Positions 35,617 to 41,808 of a DNA stretch of 64,000 bases are shown here, in pieces. The position numbers were made by a program, and so were the translations under genes. Position 1 is the first letter of the stretch. Each line of letters begins with the position of its first letter. The notes under the pieces are model-generated. The model saw only the letters and a list, made by a program, of their open reading frames with translations, was not told the DNA's origin and ran no database searches. This DNA comes from an uncultured Mycoplasmatota bacterium (GTDB taxonomy: Bacteria > Bacillota_I > Bacilli_A > RF39 > UBA660), in the NCBI GenBank assembly GCA_900553395.1, contig USDJ01000007.1:4886-68885 (forward strand). The letters run 5' to 3'.

Positions 35617-36407
35617 TGGAATTTTTGATAGTTGTAGCTCTTGTATTGGTAATTGTTGTTGTTAATAATATAATAGAGCCGAAAAGAATAATAAATGAAG
35701 TCAATCCTTTGTTTAAAAAATTAATGGAAAAGGATTACGAATTTTTATTAAGAATTAGATATAAAGGTGAAGATTTAGATATAAATAAGTTGTTTTCAAT
35801 GAGAATTAGAGATGGAATTCTTACTGCCGCTGTTGTACTATTTATGTTAGCAATAACGGGATATTTAAACTATTTATATGGAATTCTTGCTTTGGTCGCC
35901 GGATTTTTAGCATTTAAGAGTCAGTATACTAGACTTAAAACGTATTATAAAGCTAGATTGCATTATATGGATTCTATGCTACCTTACTATTTAAAAAGTT
36001 TGGAAATCCTAGTGCAGCATTATACTGTACCAGTTGCACTTAGTAGGAGTATAGATACTGCTCCAGAAGTTTTTAGGCCAGGATTAAAAACCTTAGTGGC
36101 TAAGATTGACGCTGGTGATTCATCAATACAACCTTATATAGATTTTGCTAATGAGTATCCAGTTAGAGATTCAATGAGAATGATGAGACTTTTGTATCGT
36201 TTAGGCCTTGGTTCAAATCAAGATAAACACGAACAAATAATGATGTTTTCTAAAACAGTATCATCACTTCAAAATAAGGCTCGTGAAAAAAAATATCAAG
36301 AGCGTTTAGAATCAATGGAAAAGAGAACAATGGTAATGCTATTTGTTACTGGTGGAGGAGTATTATTAGTATTATTTATGTCTATGACAGTAATGATGGG
36401 TATATAA
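35616..36407 (+). CDS. tadC: TadC-like platform membrane protein (T2SS F family)
   Basis: Second platform protein of the Tad machine, expected to pair with TadB. N-terminal helix (about 2-16), a short cytoplasmic part, two helices (about 70-105), a GspF-like helical domain with a H-Y-T-V-P-V-A-L-S segment (about 132-142), and a C-terminal helix (about 235-260). 263 residues is near the usual length. The one-base overlap with tadB is typical of the family. The next gene has its own promoter, so this unit ends here without an obvious hairpin terminator. Confidence 0.87.
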   Translation: MEFLIVVALVLVIVVVNNIIEPKRIINEVNPLFKKLMEKDYEFLLRIRYKGEDLDINKLFSMRIRDGILTAAVVLFMLAITGYLNYLYGILALVAGFLAFKSQYTRLKTYYKARLHYMDSMLPYYLKSLEILVQHYTVPVALSRSIDTAPEVFRPGLKTLVAKIDAGDSSIQPYIDFANEYPVRDSMRMMRLLYRLGLGSNQDKHEQIMMFSKTVSSLQNKAREKKYQERLESMEKRTMVMLFVTGGGVLLVLFMSMTVMMGI

Positions 36408-36439
36408 TGTAAAAATATGTAAATATTATAAATAAAGTA

Positions 36440-36469
36440 TTGATTTTGAATAATTATAAATGATATAAT
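36440..36469 (+). promoter_or_regulatory. SigA-type promoter of the pilin gene
   Basis: TTGATT at 36440-36445, 18-base spacer, TATAAT at 36464-36469 with TGa before it. Confidence 0.75.
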
Positions 36470-36506
36470 TAGCTTGTAATATATGAATAAAGGAGAGTGA
36501 ATGTAG

Positions 36507-36704
36507 ATGAAAGAAGCTGCAGGAGAAGCAAATATGACCGTAATAACAATTGTATTAATAGCTATAGTGTTGGGAGTAGGAACAGTTCTTGTTACTAACT
36601 TAATGAATAAGACTTCAGATAGCTCTGCTTGTACTGCTTGTGGTGGTACTTGGAGTGGCGGAAAATGTTCTGTAGATTATAAGGCATGTAAGTCTACTAG
36701 CTAA
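36507..36704 (+). CDS. Flp-like small pilin with four Cys
   Basis: A 65-residue protein: a short N-terminal leader (M-K-E-A-A-G-E-A-N), a hydrophobic helix (about 10-31) and a C-terminal part with four Cys (C-T-A-C-G-G...C-S-V-D...C). Position between tadC and pseudopilin genes, and its own strong promoter and terminator as for an abundant product, make it the best candidate for the major pilin. A Gly6-Glu7 pair could be a prepilin cleavage site, but the usual Glu at +5 is missing. No prepilin peptidase gene is in the window. GGAGAGTG precedes the ATG. Confidence 0.78.
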   Translation: MKEAAGEANMTVITIVLIAIVLGVGTVLVTNLMNKTSDSSACTACGGTWSGGKCSVDYKACKSTS

Positions 36705-36728
36705 GAATAATAAACATGGTTGGATTTT

Positions 36729-36754
36729 AAGAGATTAGCTTTAATCTCTTTTTA
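36729..36754 (+). terminator. Rho-independent terminator after the pilin gene
   Basis: AAGAGATTA (36729-36737) pairs perfectly with TAATCTCTT (36742-36750) around a four-base loop, then T. Confidence 0.82.
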
Positions 36755-36827
36755 TTATATATAATAACTTTATAACTTTTTTTGAATATTATTTATGTAA
36801 ACTCTTATATTTCAAAGGGTGTGATGG

Positions 36828-36857
36828 TTGACAATTTTAACTAATAGTTGATATAAT
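36828..36857 (+). promoter_or_regulatory. Consensus SigA-type promoter of the pseudopilin/TrbC-like unit
   Basis: TTGACA at 36828-36833, 18-base spacer, TATAAT at 36852-36857 with TGa before it. The leader to the first start is about 78 bases and contains an A/T-rich inverted repeat near 36888-36913. Confidence 0.82.
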
Positions 36858-36941
36858 ATTTAACAGAATAGTGCAGTTGTAGTGTTTATATAAAAAAGTA
36901 TTTCTTTTATATAGTTTAGATATAAAAATGAGGAGGCGCCT

Positions 36942-37400
36942 ATGAAAGATAGTATAGGTTATACAGTAACGATAAATATAATAATAACATTTATTGTAAT
37001 AATTTTTGCGTTTCTTTCAGCCGCCATTATTTATTATAAAAGTAATAAGATAGGAAATGTTATTACAAGTTCTATTGAAAAATATGAAGGGTTTAATGAA
37101 CTTGCTCAATCTGAAATAGAGAGAAATATGTCATCCCTTGGATATAATAAACATTCCATTAGTTGTCCTAGTACCACGAGTTGTTCAAAAACAGCAGGTA
37201 AAGGTGAGTTAGTTATTATAAATAAAATTAAAACGTCTGATAGTGGATACTGTGTTTATCTATGCAATGAAGGTGATTATTACTATTATAAAATAAAGAC
37301 CAATATGATGATAAATATACCTATAATAAATGACGTGCTTAATTTACCGATTTTTACTACTACTAACAGGTTATATGACTTTGAAACGAATCTTAAATAG
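36942..37400 (+). CDS. TadE-like pseudopilin 1
   Basis: A 152-residue protein with an N-terminal membrane helix (about 9-31), no classical signal peptide and an external domain with four Cys. The N-terminus (M-K-D-S-I-G-Y-T-V-T) has a Gly that may mark a class III-like processing site. The next gene encodes a similar protein (S-(K/A)-I-G start, I-P-(I/V)-I-x-x-V-L/I-N-(L/V)-P at the end), so the two look like duplicated minor pilins of the TadE/TadF type. GAGGAGG precedes the ATG. Position just after the pilin supports a role in pilus initiation or length control. Confidence 0.76.
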   Translation: MKDSIGYTVTINIIITFIVIIFAFLSAAIIYYKSNKIGNVITSSIEKYEGFNELAQSEIERNMSSLGYNKHSISCPSTTSCSKTAGKGELVIINKIKTSDSGYCVYLCNEGDYYYYKIKTNMMINIPIINDVLNLPIFTTTNRLYDFETNLK

Positions 37401-37412
37401 GGGTGATACTTT

Positions 37413-37823
37413 ATGAGGTCTGCAATAGGCAATGCCTTGCTTACTAATTTGGTGATTATATTTGCATCTATAATAATACTATTTTTTGTTGGAATATTGG
37501 CTTATTCCAAAGCTTATAAAGTGAAAAACAGAATTATTAATTATATAGAATCCAAAGAGTCTTATAATACAAATGATGTAGAGGAACTTAATGAGGATTT
37601 AAAATCGGCTGGATATCAATTAACGTCCAAATCAAAGTGTAGTAGTGATAATTTAAATAAAACTACTTATAATTATTGTGTTTATAGGGTTGAATTGAAG
37701 GATAAAAAGTATTATTATAAAGTTGTTACTTATGTGCACTTTGAATTTCCAGTAATTGGATCTATTATAAATGTTCCTGTTAAAGGCGAAACTAAGATAC
37801 TTGGTAAAACGTATGATTATTAG
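37413..37823 (+). CDS. TadE-like pseudopilin 2
   Basis: A 136-residue paralogue of the preceding protein: N-terminal helix (about 10-30) after M-R-S-A-I-G-N, an external domain with a Y-C-V-Y-R block matching Y-C-V-Y-L in the first paralogue, and a similar I-P/F-P-V-I-x-S-I-I-N-V-P ending. It has two Cys against four in its partner. AGGGGTGA lies before the ATG and the gap is twelve bases. Minor pilin function is inferred from topology and context. Confidence 0.75.
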   Translation: MRSAIGNALLTNLVIIFASIIILFFVGILAYSKAYKVKNRIINYIESKESYNTNDVEELNEDLKSAGYQLTSKSKCSSDNLNKTTYNYCVYRVELKDKKYYYKVVTYVHFEFPVIGSIINVPVKGETKILGKTYDY

Positions 37824-37837
37824 AAAAGGGGTTAATT

Positions 37838-38845
37838 ATGAATGTAATTATATCAAATAAAAATCAATTATTATTGGAAAATTTGGGAATAGATGTAATT
37901 AAGGAAATGCATGGAGAGTTTGATGTAGATGAAATCATTGCGACTTTTCAAAACTTTTTCTACCAAAGAATGATTTTAGATATTACCGCTATTAAAAATT
38001 ATACTGATATATCTAATCTTCAAAAATTATCTATTTCATTAGATATGGAAAAAGTTATACTTTTACTCGATGGTACGGATGCTACAAGTAATCCAAAATT
38101 TTTGTCTGATTTAGTATCTATGGGGATATATAATTTTGCCAAAAATGTTGATGGTATTCAGTATTTATATAATACACCTAATACATATCGAGATGTAGCT
38201 CAGTTTCATCAATTAGGAAATTTTGGAACTAGTACGGAATCTATCCCTAATCCACAAGCACAATATGTAGCTCCAGTCATTATGGATTCTCCAGCACCTA
38301 TGCAACAAGAATTTTATGGTACTAGAATTATAGGCATTAAAAATGTTACTAAGCAATCTGGTGCTAGTAGTTTAGTTTATATGATGAAAAATGAACTAAG
38401 TAAAAATTATAGTGTGGTGGCTATAGAGGTAGATAAAAGTGATTTTACATATTTTAGGGACAAAACTCTGGTATCAACTATCACTAGTGAGATTGGTTCT
38501 GTTATAAATAAATACAGAGATAAAAATGTAATTATAATCGATTTAAATAATAGTCTAGTAGCTGAGGGATTTTGCTCAGAGGTTTTATATTTAATAGAAC
38601 CATCTGTAATAAAGCTTCAGAAACTAATGGTTTTAAATGCCACAGCATTAAACGGGTTAAAAGGTAAAAAAATCATTTTAAATCAAAGTTTGTTAACTTC
38701 TTCAGAAGTCGCTAATTTTGAATATGAGTCAAGATTGAAGGTATTTTATAATTTACCTCCTCTAAATGAAAGAGATAAAAAATTACCAGAACTTAATAAA
38801 CTTTTGATTAAATTGGGATTTGCAAAACAACAAAATGAAATATAG
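37838..38845 (+). CDS. TadZ/CpaE-like protein with degenerate P-loop
   Basis: A 335-residue cytoplasmic protein at the usual TadZ/CpaE place in a Tad cluster. An N-terminal receiver-like domain (about 1-110), a Pro/Gln-rich linker (about 135-165) and a MinD/ParA-like C-terminal domain: the deviant Walker A position reads T-K-Q-S-G-A-S-S-L (about 175-183), lacking both signature Lys-Thr residues, and a Walker B-like V-I-I-I-D-L-N follows. CpaE/TadZ localise Tad pili at the pole. Here ATP binding is probably lost or altered. GGGG and a seven-base gap precede the ATG. Identification rests on order and fold-like pattern. Confidence 0.7.
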   Translation: MNVIISNKNQLLLENLGIDVIKEMHGEFDVDEIIATFQNFFYQRMILDITAIKNYTDISNLQKLSISLDMEKVILLLDGTDATSNPKFLSDLVSMGIYNFAKNVDGIQYLYNTPNTYRDVAQFHQLGNFGTSTESIPNPQAQYVAPVIMDSPAPMQQEFYGTRIIGIKNVTKQSGASSLVYMMKNELSKNYSVVAIEVDKSDFTYFRDKTLVSTITSEIGSVINKYRDKNVIIIDLNNSLVAEGFCSEVLYLIEPSVIKLQKLMVLNATALNGLKGKKIILNQSLLTSSEVANFEYESRLKVFYNLPPLNERDKKLPELNKLLIKLGFAKQQNEI

Positions 38846-38852
38846 GTGAGAT

Positions 38853-39308
38853 ATGAAAAAGAAAATGTTATTGTGTATTGGTATTTTTTCTGTGTTTAGT
38901 CTTTTACTAATTAGTAACACTTATGCAGAAACTTATGAAAATTATTCTAGTAATGTTGTGAGTTGTGGTGGAAATTATGTAACAAAGATACCCGCAGCAT
39001 TACCTAAAGTAATTAGTACTATCTATATTATAATACAGATAGTAGTACCTATTTTACTTGTAATATTTGGTATGATTGATTTATTTAAAGGAATAACTGC
39101 ACAAAAGGAAGAGGAATTAAAAAAAGCACAGCAATTATTTATTAAAAGATTAATATCAGGTGCGTTAGTTTTCTTTGTGTTTGTTGCTGTTAAGCTACTA
39201 ATAAGCCTGGTAGCTGATAATAGTGGAAAGAATGGAGTTCATCGAATAATGGATTGTGCTGAATGTTTTATAGAAAATAATAGTAAGTGTGTAAAGAGTA
39301 AGATTTGA
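38853..39308 (+). CDS. TrbC/VirB2-like protein, paralogue 1
   Basis: A 151-residue exported membrane protein. Signal peptide (about 1-24, ending T-Y-A-E), a short external N-terminus with one Cys, two membrane helices (about 57-78 and 98-122) joined by a charged loop (K-G-I-T-A-Q-K-E-E-E-L-K-K-A-Q), and a C-terminal C-A-E-C-F...C tail. The signal peptide plus two-helix hairpin is the layout of VirB2/TrbC conjugative pilins. Three homologues follow nearby and a fifth lies at 56484. Family assignment is by topology and neighbourhood; the conserved Cys tail is not a known VirB2 feature. Confidence 0.78.
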   Translation: MKKKMLLCIGIFSVFSLLLISNTYAETYENYSSNVVSCGGNYVTKIPAALPKVISTIYIIIQIVVPILLVIFGMIDLFKGITAQKEEELKKAQQLFIKRLISGALVFFVFVAVKLLISLVADNSGKNGVHRIMDCAECFIENNSKCVKSKI

Positions 39309-39319
39309 GGTAATGGAAT

Positions 39320-39715
39320 GTGAAGAAGAATAAATTAATTGTTATTGCTTTATTATTTGTAATGCTTTTAATTCCATCAAATACATTTGCTGTTACTAAA
39401 GTTTCTTGTGGTAATGTAACAGGCATACCTAAAAAAATCCCGGAAATAACGAGTTATATTATGACTATAGTTCAAATAGCTGTTCCAGTAATACTTGTTA
39501 TAATAGGGTCAATTGATTTAATAAAAGGTATTACGTCGCAAAAAGATGATGAAATAAAGAAAAACCAAAAAATATTTATTAAAAGGCTTATAGTTGCGGT
39601 ACTTATATTTTTTATTATAGTTATAGTTAAGTTTATAATAAGTTTAGTAGCAGATTCAAGTAGTGGTAATATATCTAGTTGTATAGATTGCTTCTTAAAT
39701 AATAGTTGTAAATAA
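39320..39715 (+). CDS. TrbC/VirB2-like protein, paralogue 2
   Basis: A 131-residue homologue of paralogue 1 with the same plan: signal peptide (about 1-23, ending T-F-A), S-C-G-N motif, I-P-K-K-I-P, two membrane helices separated by K-G-I-T-S-Q-K-D-D-E-I-K-K, and the tail C-I-D-C-F-L-N-N-S-C. GTG 39320 follows GAGGTAATGG. The charged loop has the same length as in the other copies, suggesting a shared assembly interface. Eleven bases separate it from the previous gene. Confidence 0.77.
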   Translation: MKKNKLIVIALLFVMLLIPSNTFAVTKVSCGNVTGIPKKIPEITSYIMTIVQIAVPVILVIIGSIDLIKGITSQKDDEIKKNQKIFIKRLIVAVLIFFIIVIVKFIISLVADSSSGNISSCIDCFLNNSCK

Positions 39716-39728
39716 AGGCGGTGAAAAT

Positions 39729-40154
39729 ATGAAGAAAAAAATATTTTGGATATTTGTAGTTGTAATGGTAATGTTTTGTGCAACTAATGTACTAGCTGTT
39801 GATATAACTGGCTGTAAATCAGTATTGCCAGATGCTAAAATTGATGTTAAAATAGCTAATACAGTGCATCTAATTATAACATTAATAAAGATAGCTGTTC
39901 CAATTATTCTAGTAATCTTTGGTATGATTGATTTATTAAAGGCTATTACAGCACAAAAAGAAGATGAAATTAAAAAAAGTCAACAGATATTTGTTAAAAG
40001 ACTTATAGCAGCGGCTATTATATTCTTTGTAATAGCAATAGTACAGTTCTTAATAAGTTTAGTATCTAATGGTGATGAGGATAAACAGGGAATAGCCGAT
40101 TGCGTTAATTGTTTCTTAAATGGTGCAAAATCTAGTAGTGGTGCGTGTAAATAG
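39729..40154 (+). CDS. TrbC/VirB2-like protein, paralogue 3
   Basis: A 141-residue homologue: signal peptide (about 1-24, V-L-A-V), G-C-K near the mature N-terminus, two membrane helices around K-A-I-T-A-Q-K-E-D-E-I-K-K-S-Q, and the tail C-V-N-C-F-L-N-G...C. It is closest in the loop to paralogue 1. The thirteen-base gap contains AAGGCGGTGA. Having three tandem copies suggests a heteromeric fibre or channel rather than simple redundancy, though that is inference. Confidence 0.77.
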   Translation: MKKKIFWIFVVVMVMFCATNVLAVDITGCKSVLPDAKIDVKIANTVHLIITLIKIAVPIILVIFGMIDLLKAITAQKEDEIKKSQQIFVKRLIAAAIIFFVIAIVQFLISLVSNGDEDKQGIADCVNCFLNGAKSSSGACK

Positions 40155-40162
40155 GAGGGTTT

Positions 40163-41275
40163 ATGGTTGAAGCGTTAAAAAAGATGGATAAAAAGTTTCT
40201 TGTTTTTGCAGGGTGCATAATTTTACTTCCAATACTTATCATAATTTTCTTAGCTATTATGCAAGGTTGTAGTAGTAGAGGAATTAGCCACGAAAAGTAT
40301 GAAGATAAAATGGTAAGTGCAGCTGAAAAATATTTTAAGGAAAGTGATTCTTTACCTGATAGCGAATTTGAGATTAAGACTGTTAAATTAAGTAAATTAG
40401 TAGATAAAGGTTATATAAAATCTACTGAAAAACTATTGAATGATGATACTTGTAGTGGTGAGGTAAGTGTAAGAAAAAATGGTTCCACATATGAATCAAA
40501 TAACGGAGGATTTTTTAATTATATACCTTCTTTAGAATGTGACGAATATAAAACCAATTCTTTAAAAAACTTATTAAATGAGTATTTAACTGAAAGTGGG
40601 CCTGGATTATATAAAACCTCAGATGGATATGTATTTAAAGGAGACTCAGTAAGAAATTATTTGAAGTTTTATGGAACTAATTTTAGAATTTTAAGTGTAG
40701 ATAATAATGGTATAGTAAAAATTATGAAAGAAGAGAGTGAATCATCAAATCTATATTGGGATACTAAATATAATACAGAAACTTCTGAATCTTCTGGTAA
40801 AAACATATATTCTGATAGTAATATATTGAAGAAGTTGAATGAATATTATGAATCAAAAATTAAGAGTGAAGATCAAAAATCAAAAATGGTAGCTAATAGT
40901 GTTTGTATAGGAAAAAGAGATATTAAGGATTATGATTTAGATAGCGCAAAAGATTGCTCTGAAATCATTAACTATCAGCCTATAAGTCTTATTAATATAA
41001 CTGATTTTGCTAGGGCTAGCTTGGATGCGGAATGCGTTAGTTTAAATTCTAGATCTTGTAGAAATTACAATTATCTGCATTATCTCAACTTTAGTAGTTG
41101 GACTTTAAATGGGGTTTCAAATAATACTTATGATGTTTATTACTTAGAAAATGGTGATTTATATTATCAAGAAGCAAACAGATATGAATTTTATAACCTT
41201 GTGTTTTATATAGATTCTAACGAAATTGTAAAATCAGGAAAAGGCTCTAAAGATAAGCCTTATGTTATTGAATAA
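40163..41275 (+). CDS. Membrane-anchored external protein with DUF6273-like C-terminus
   Basis: A 370-residue protein with one N-terminal membrane helix (about 13-34) and a large external domain. The first part (about 45-140) has the A-A-E-K-Y-F...L-x-K-L-V-D-K-G-Y-I layout of pilin-associated minor proteins. The second (about 150-370) has F-R-I-L-S-V-D-N-N-G, W-T-L-N-G and the final G-K-G-S-K-D-K-P-Y-V-I, a pattern I associate with DUF6273 proteins of Bacillota. About six Cys are spread along it. AGGAGG precedes the ATG. A minor pilin or tip protein is likely by context. Confidence 0.72.
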   Translation: MVEALKKMDKKFLVFAGCIILLPILIIIFLAIMQGCSSRGISHEKYEDKMVSAAEKYFKESDSLPDSEFEIKTVKLSKLVDKGYIKSTEKLLNDDTCSGEVSVRKNGSTYESNNGGFFNYIPSLECDEYKTNSLKNLLNEYLTESGPGLYKTSDGYVFKGDSVRNYLKFYGTNFRILSVDNNGIVKIMKEESESSNLYWDTKYNTETSESSGKNIYSDSNILKKLNEYYESKIKSEDQKSKMVANSVCIGKRDIKDYDLDSAKDCSEIINYQPISLINITDFARASLDAECVSLNSRSCRNYNYLHYLNFSSWTLNGVSNNTYDVYYLENGDLYYQEANRYEFYNLVFYIDSNEIVKSGKGSKDKPYVIE

Positions 41276-41277
41276 TG

Positions 41278-41306
41278 TTGACTTTTATATAAATAAAAGC
41301 TATAAT
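41278..41306 (+). promoter_or_regulatory. SigA-type promoter of TrbC-like paralogue 4
   Basis: TTGACT at 41278-41283, 17-base spacer, TATAAT at 41301-41306. Confidence 0.78.
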
Positions 41307-41334
41307 GAATTTGTGAATAGGAGGAGAATTTGAT

Positions 41335-41706
41335 ATGTTATTTTTGAAATTAGGAATGACAGGAACTTATACTTGCGGTAATATAGGAATAGATTTTTCA
41401 GGAACTTTTCCCTATATGGTTTCTACAGCAATTACAATAATAAAAATAGTAGTACCAATTCTTTTAATAATATTTGGTATGCTTGACTTAGGTAAAGCTG
41501 TTGTTGCATCTAAGGAAGATGAAATAAAGAAAGGGCAACAAACTTTTATAAAAAGAGCTATAACTGCTTTGATAGTTTTCTTTGTAATTCAAATTGTTCA
41601 GTTATTAGTTAGCTTTGTTTCTAATAAAGATAGTAATATTATAAATTGTTTTAACTGCTTTGTAAATGGTAGTACAAATCCTGAAACTGGATGTGTAGCT
41701 AAGTAG
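41335..41706 (+). CDS. TrbC/VirB2-like protein, paralogue 4
   Basis: A 123-residue homologue of the three upstream proteins, with C-G-N-I-G, two membrane helices around K-A-V-V-A-S-K-E-D-E-I-K-K-G-Q-Q, and the tail C-F-N-C-F-V-N-G...C. It differs in lacking a cleavable signal peptide: only about ten residues precede the Thr-Cys motif. It also differs in having its own promoter and terminator. That suggests independent, possibly high-level expression, and it may be the main subunit of the T4SS side. GGAGGAG precedes the ATG. Confidence 0.78.
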   Translation: MLFLKLGMTGTYTCGNIGIDFSGTFPYMVSTAITIIKIVVPILLIIFGMLDLGKAVVASKEDEIKKGQQTFIKRAITALIVFFVIQIVQLLVSFVSNKDSNIINCFNCFVNGSTNPETGCVAK

Positions 41707-41718
41707 TAATTTAAAAAT

Positions 41719-41758
41719 GTAATTAACAATTGATTAATTACTTTTTTTTTGCTATAAT
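41719..41758 (+). terminator. Terminator overlapped by the promoter of the VirB6-VirD4 operon
   Basis: GTAATTA (41719-41725) pairs with TAATTAC (41735-41741), then nine T (41742-41750). TTGATT at 41730-41735 and TATAAT at 41753-41758 (17-base spacer) form a promoter that shares the hairpin. Confidence 0.78.
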
Positions 41759-41808
41759 TATCTTGATATATTAGCTTTAATTAAAGTTTAGATGGGATGT
41801 GAACCTAT

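Noticed and set aside
36858..36941. Riboswitch in the 5' leader of the pseudopilin unit
   Set aside because: Only an A/T-rich imperfect inverted repeat is present; no conserved riboswitch core is recognisable.
39472..39783. Minus-strand frame of 103 codons across TrbC-like genes 2 and 3
   Set aside because: Antisense to two well-supported hydrophobic genes; its hydrophobicity mirrors theirs and it has no ribosome site.
38853..40154. Tandem repeats or CRISPR-like array
   Set aside because: The similarity is between diverged full coding genes, with no short direct repeats or spacers. No CRISPR array or cas gene was seen anywhere in the window.
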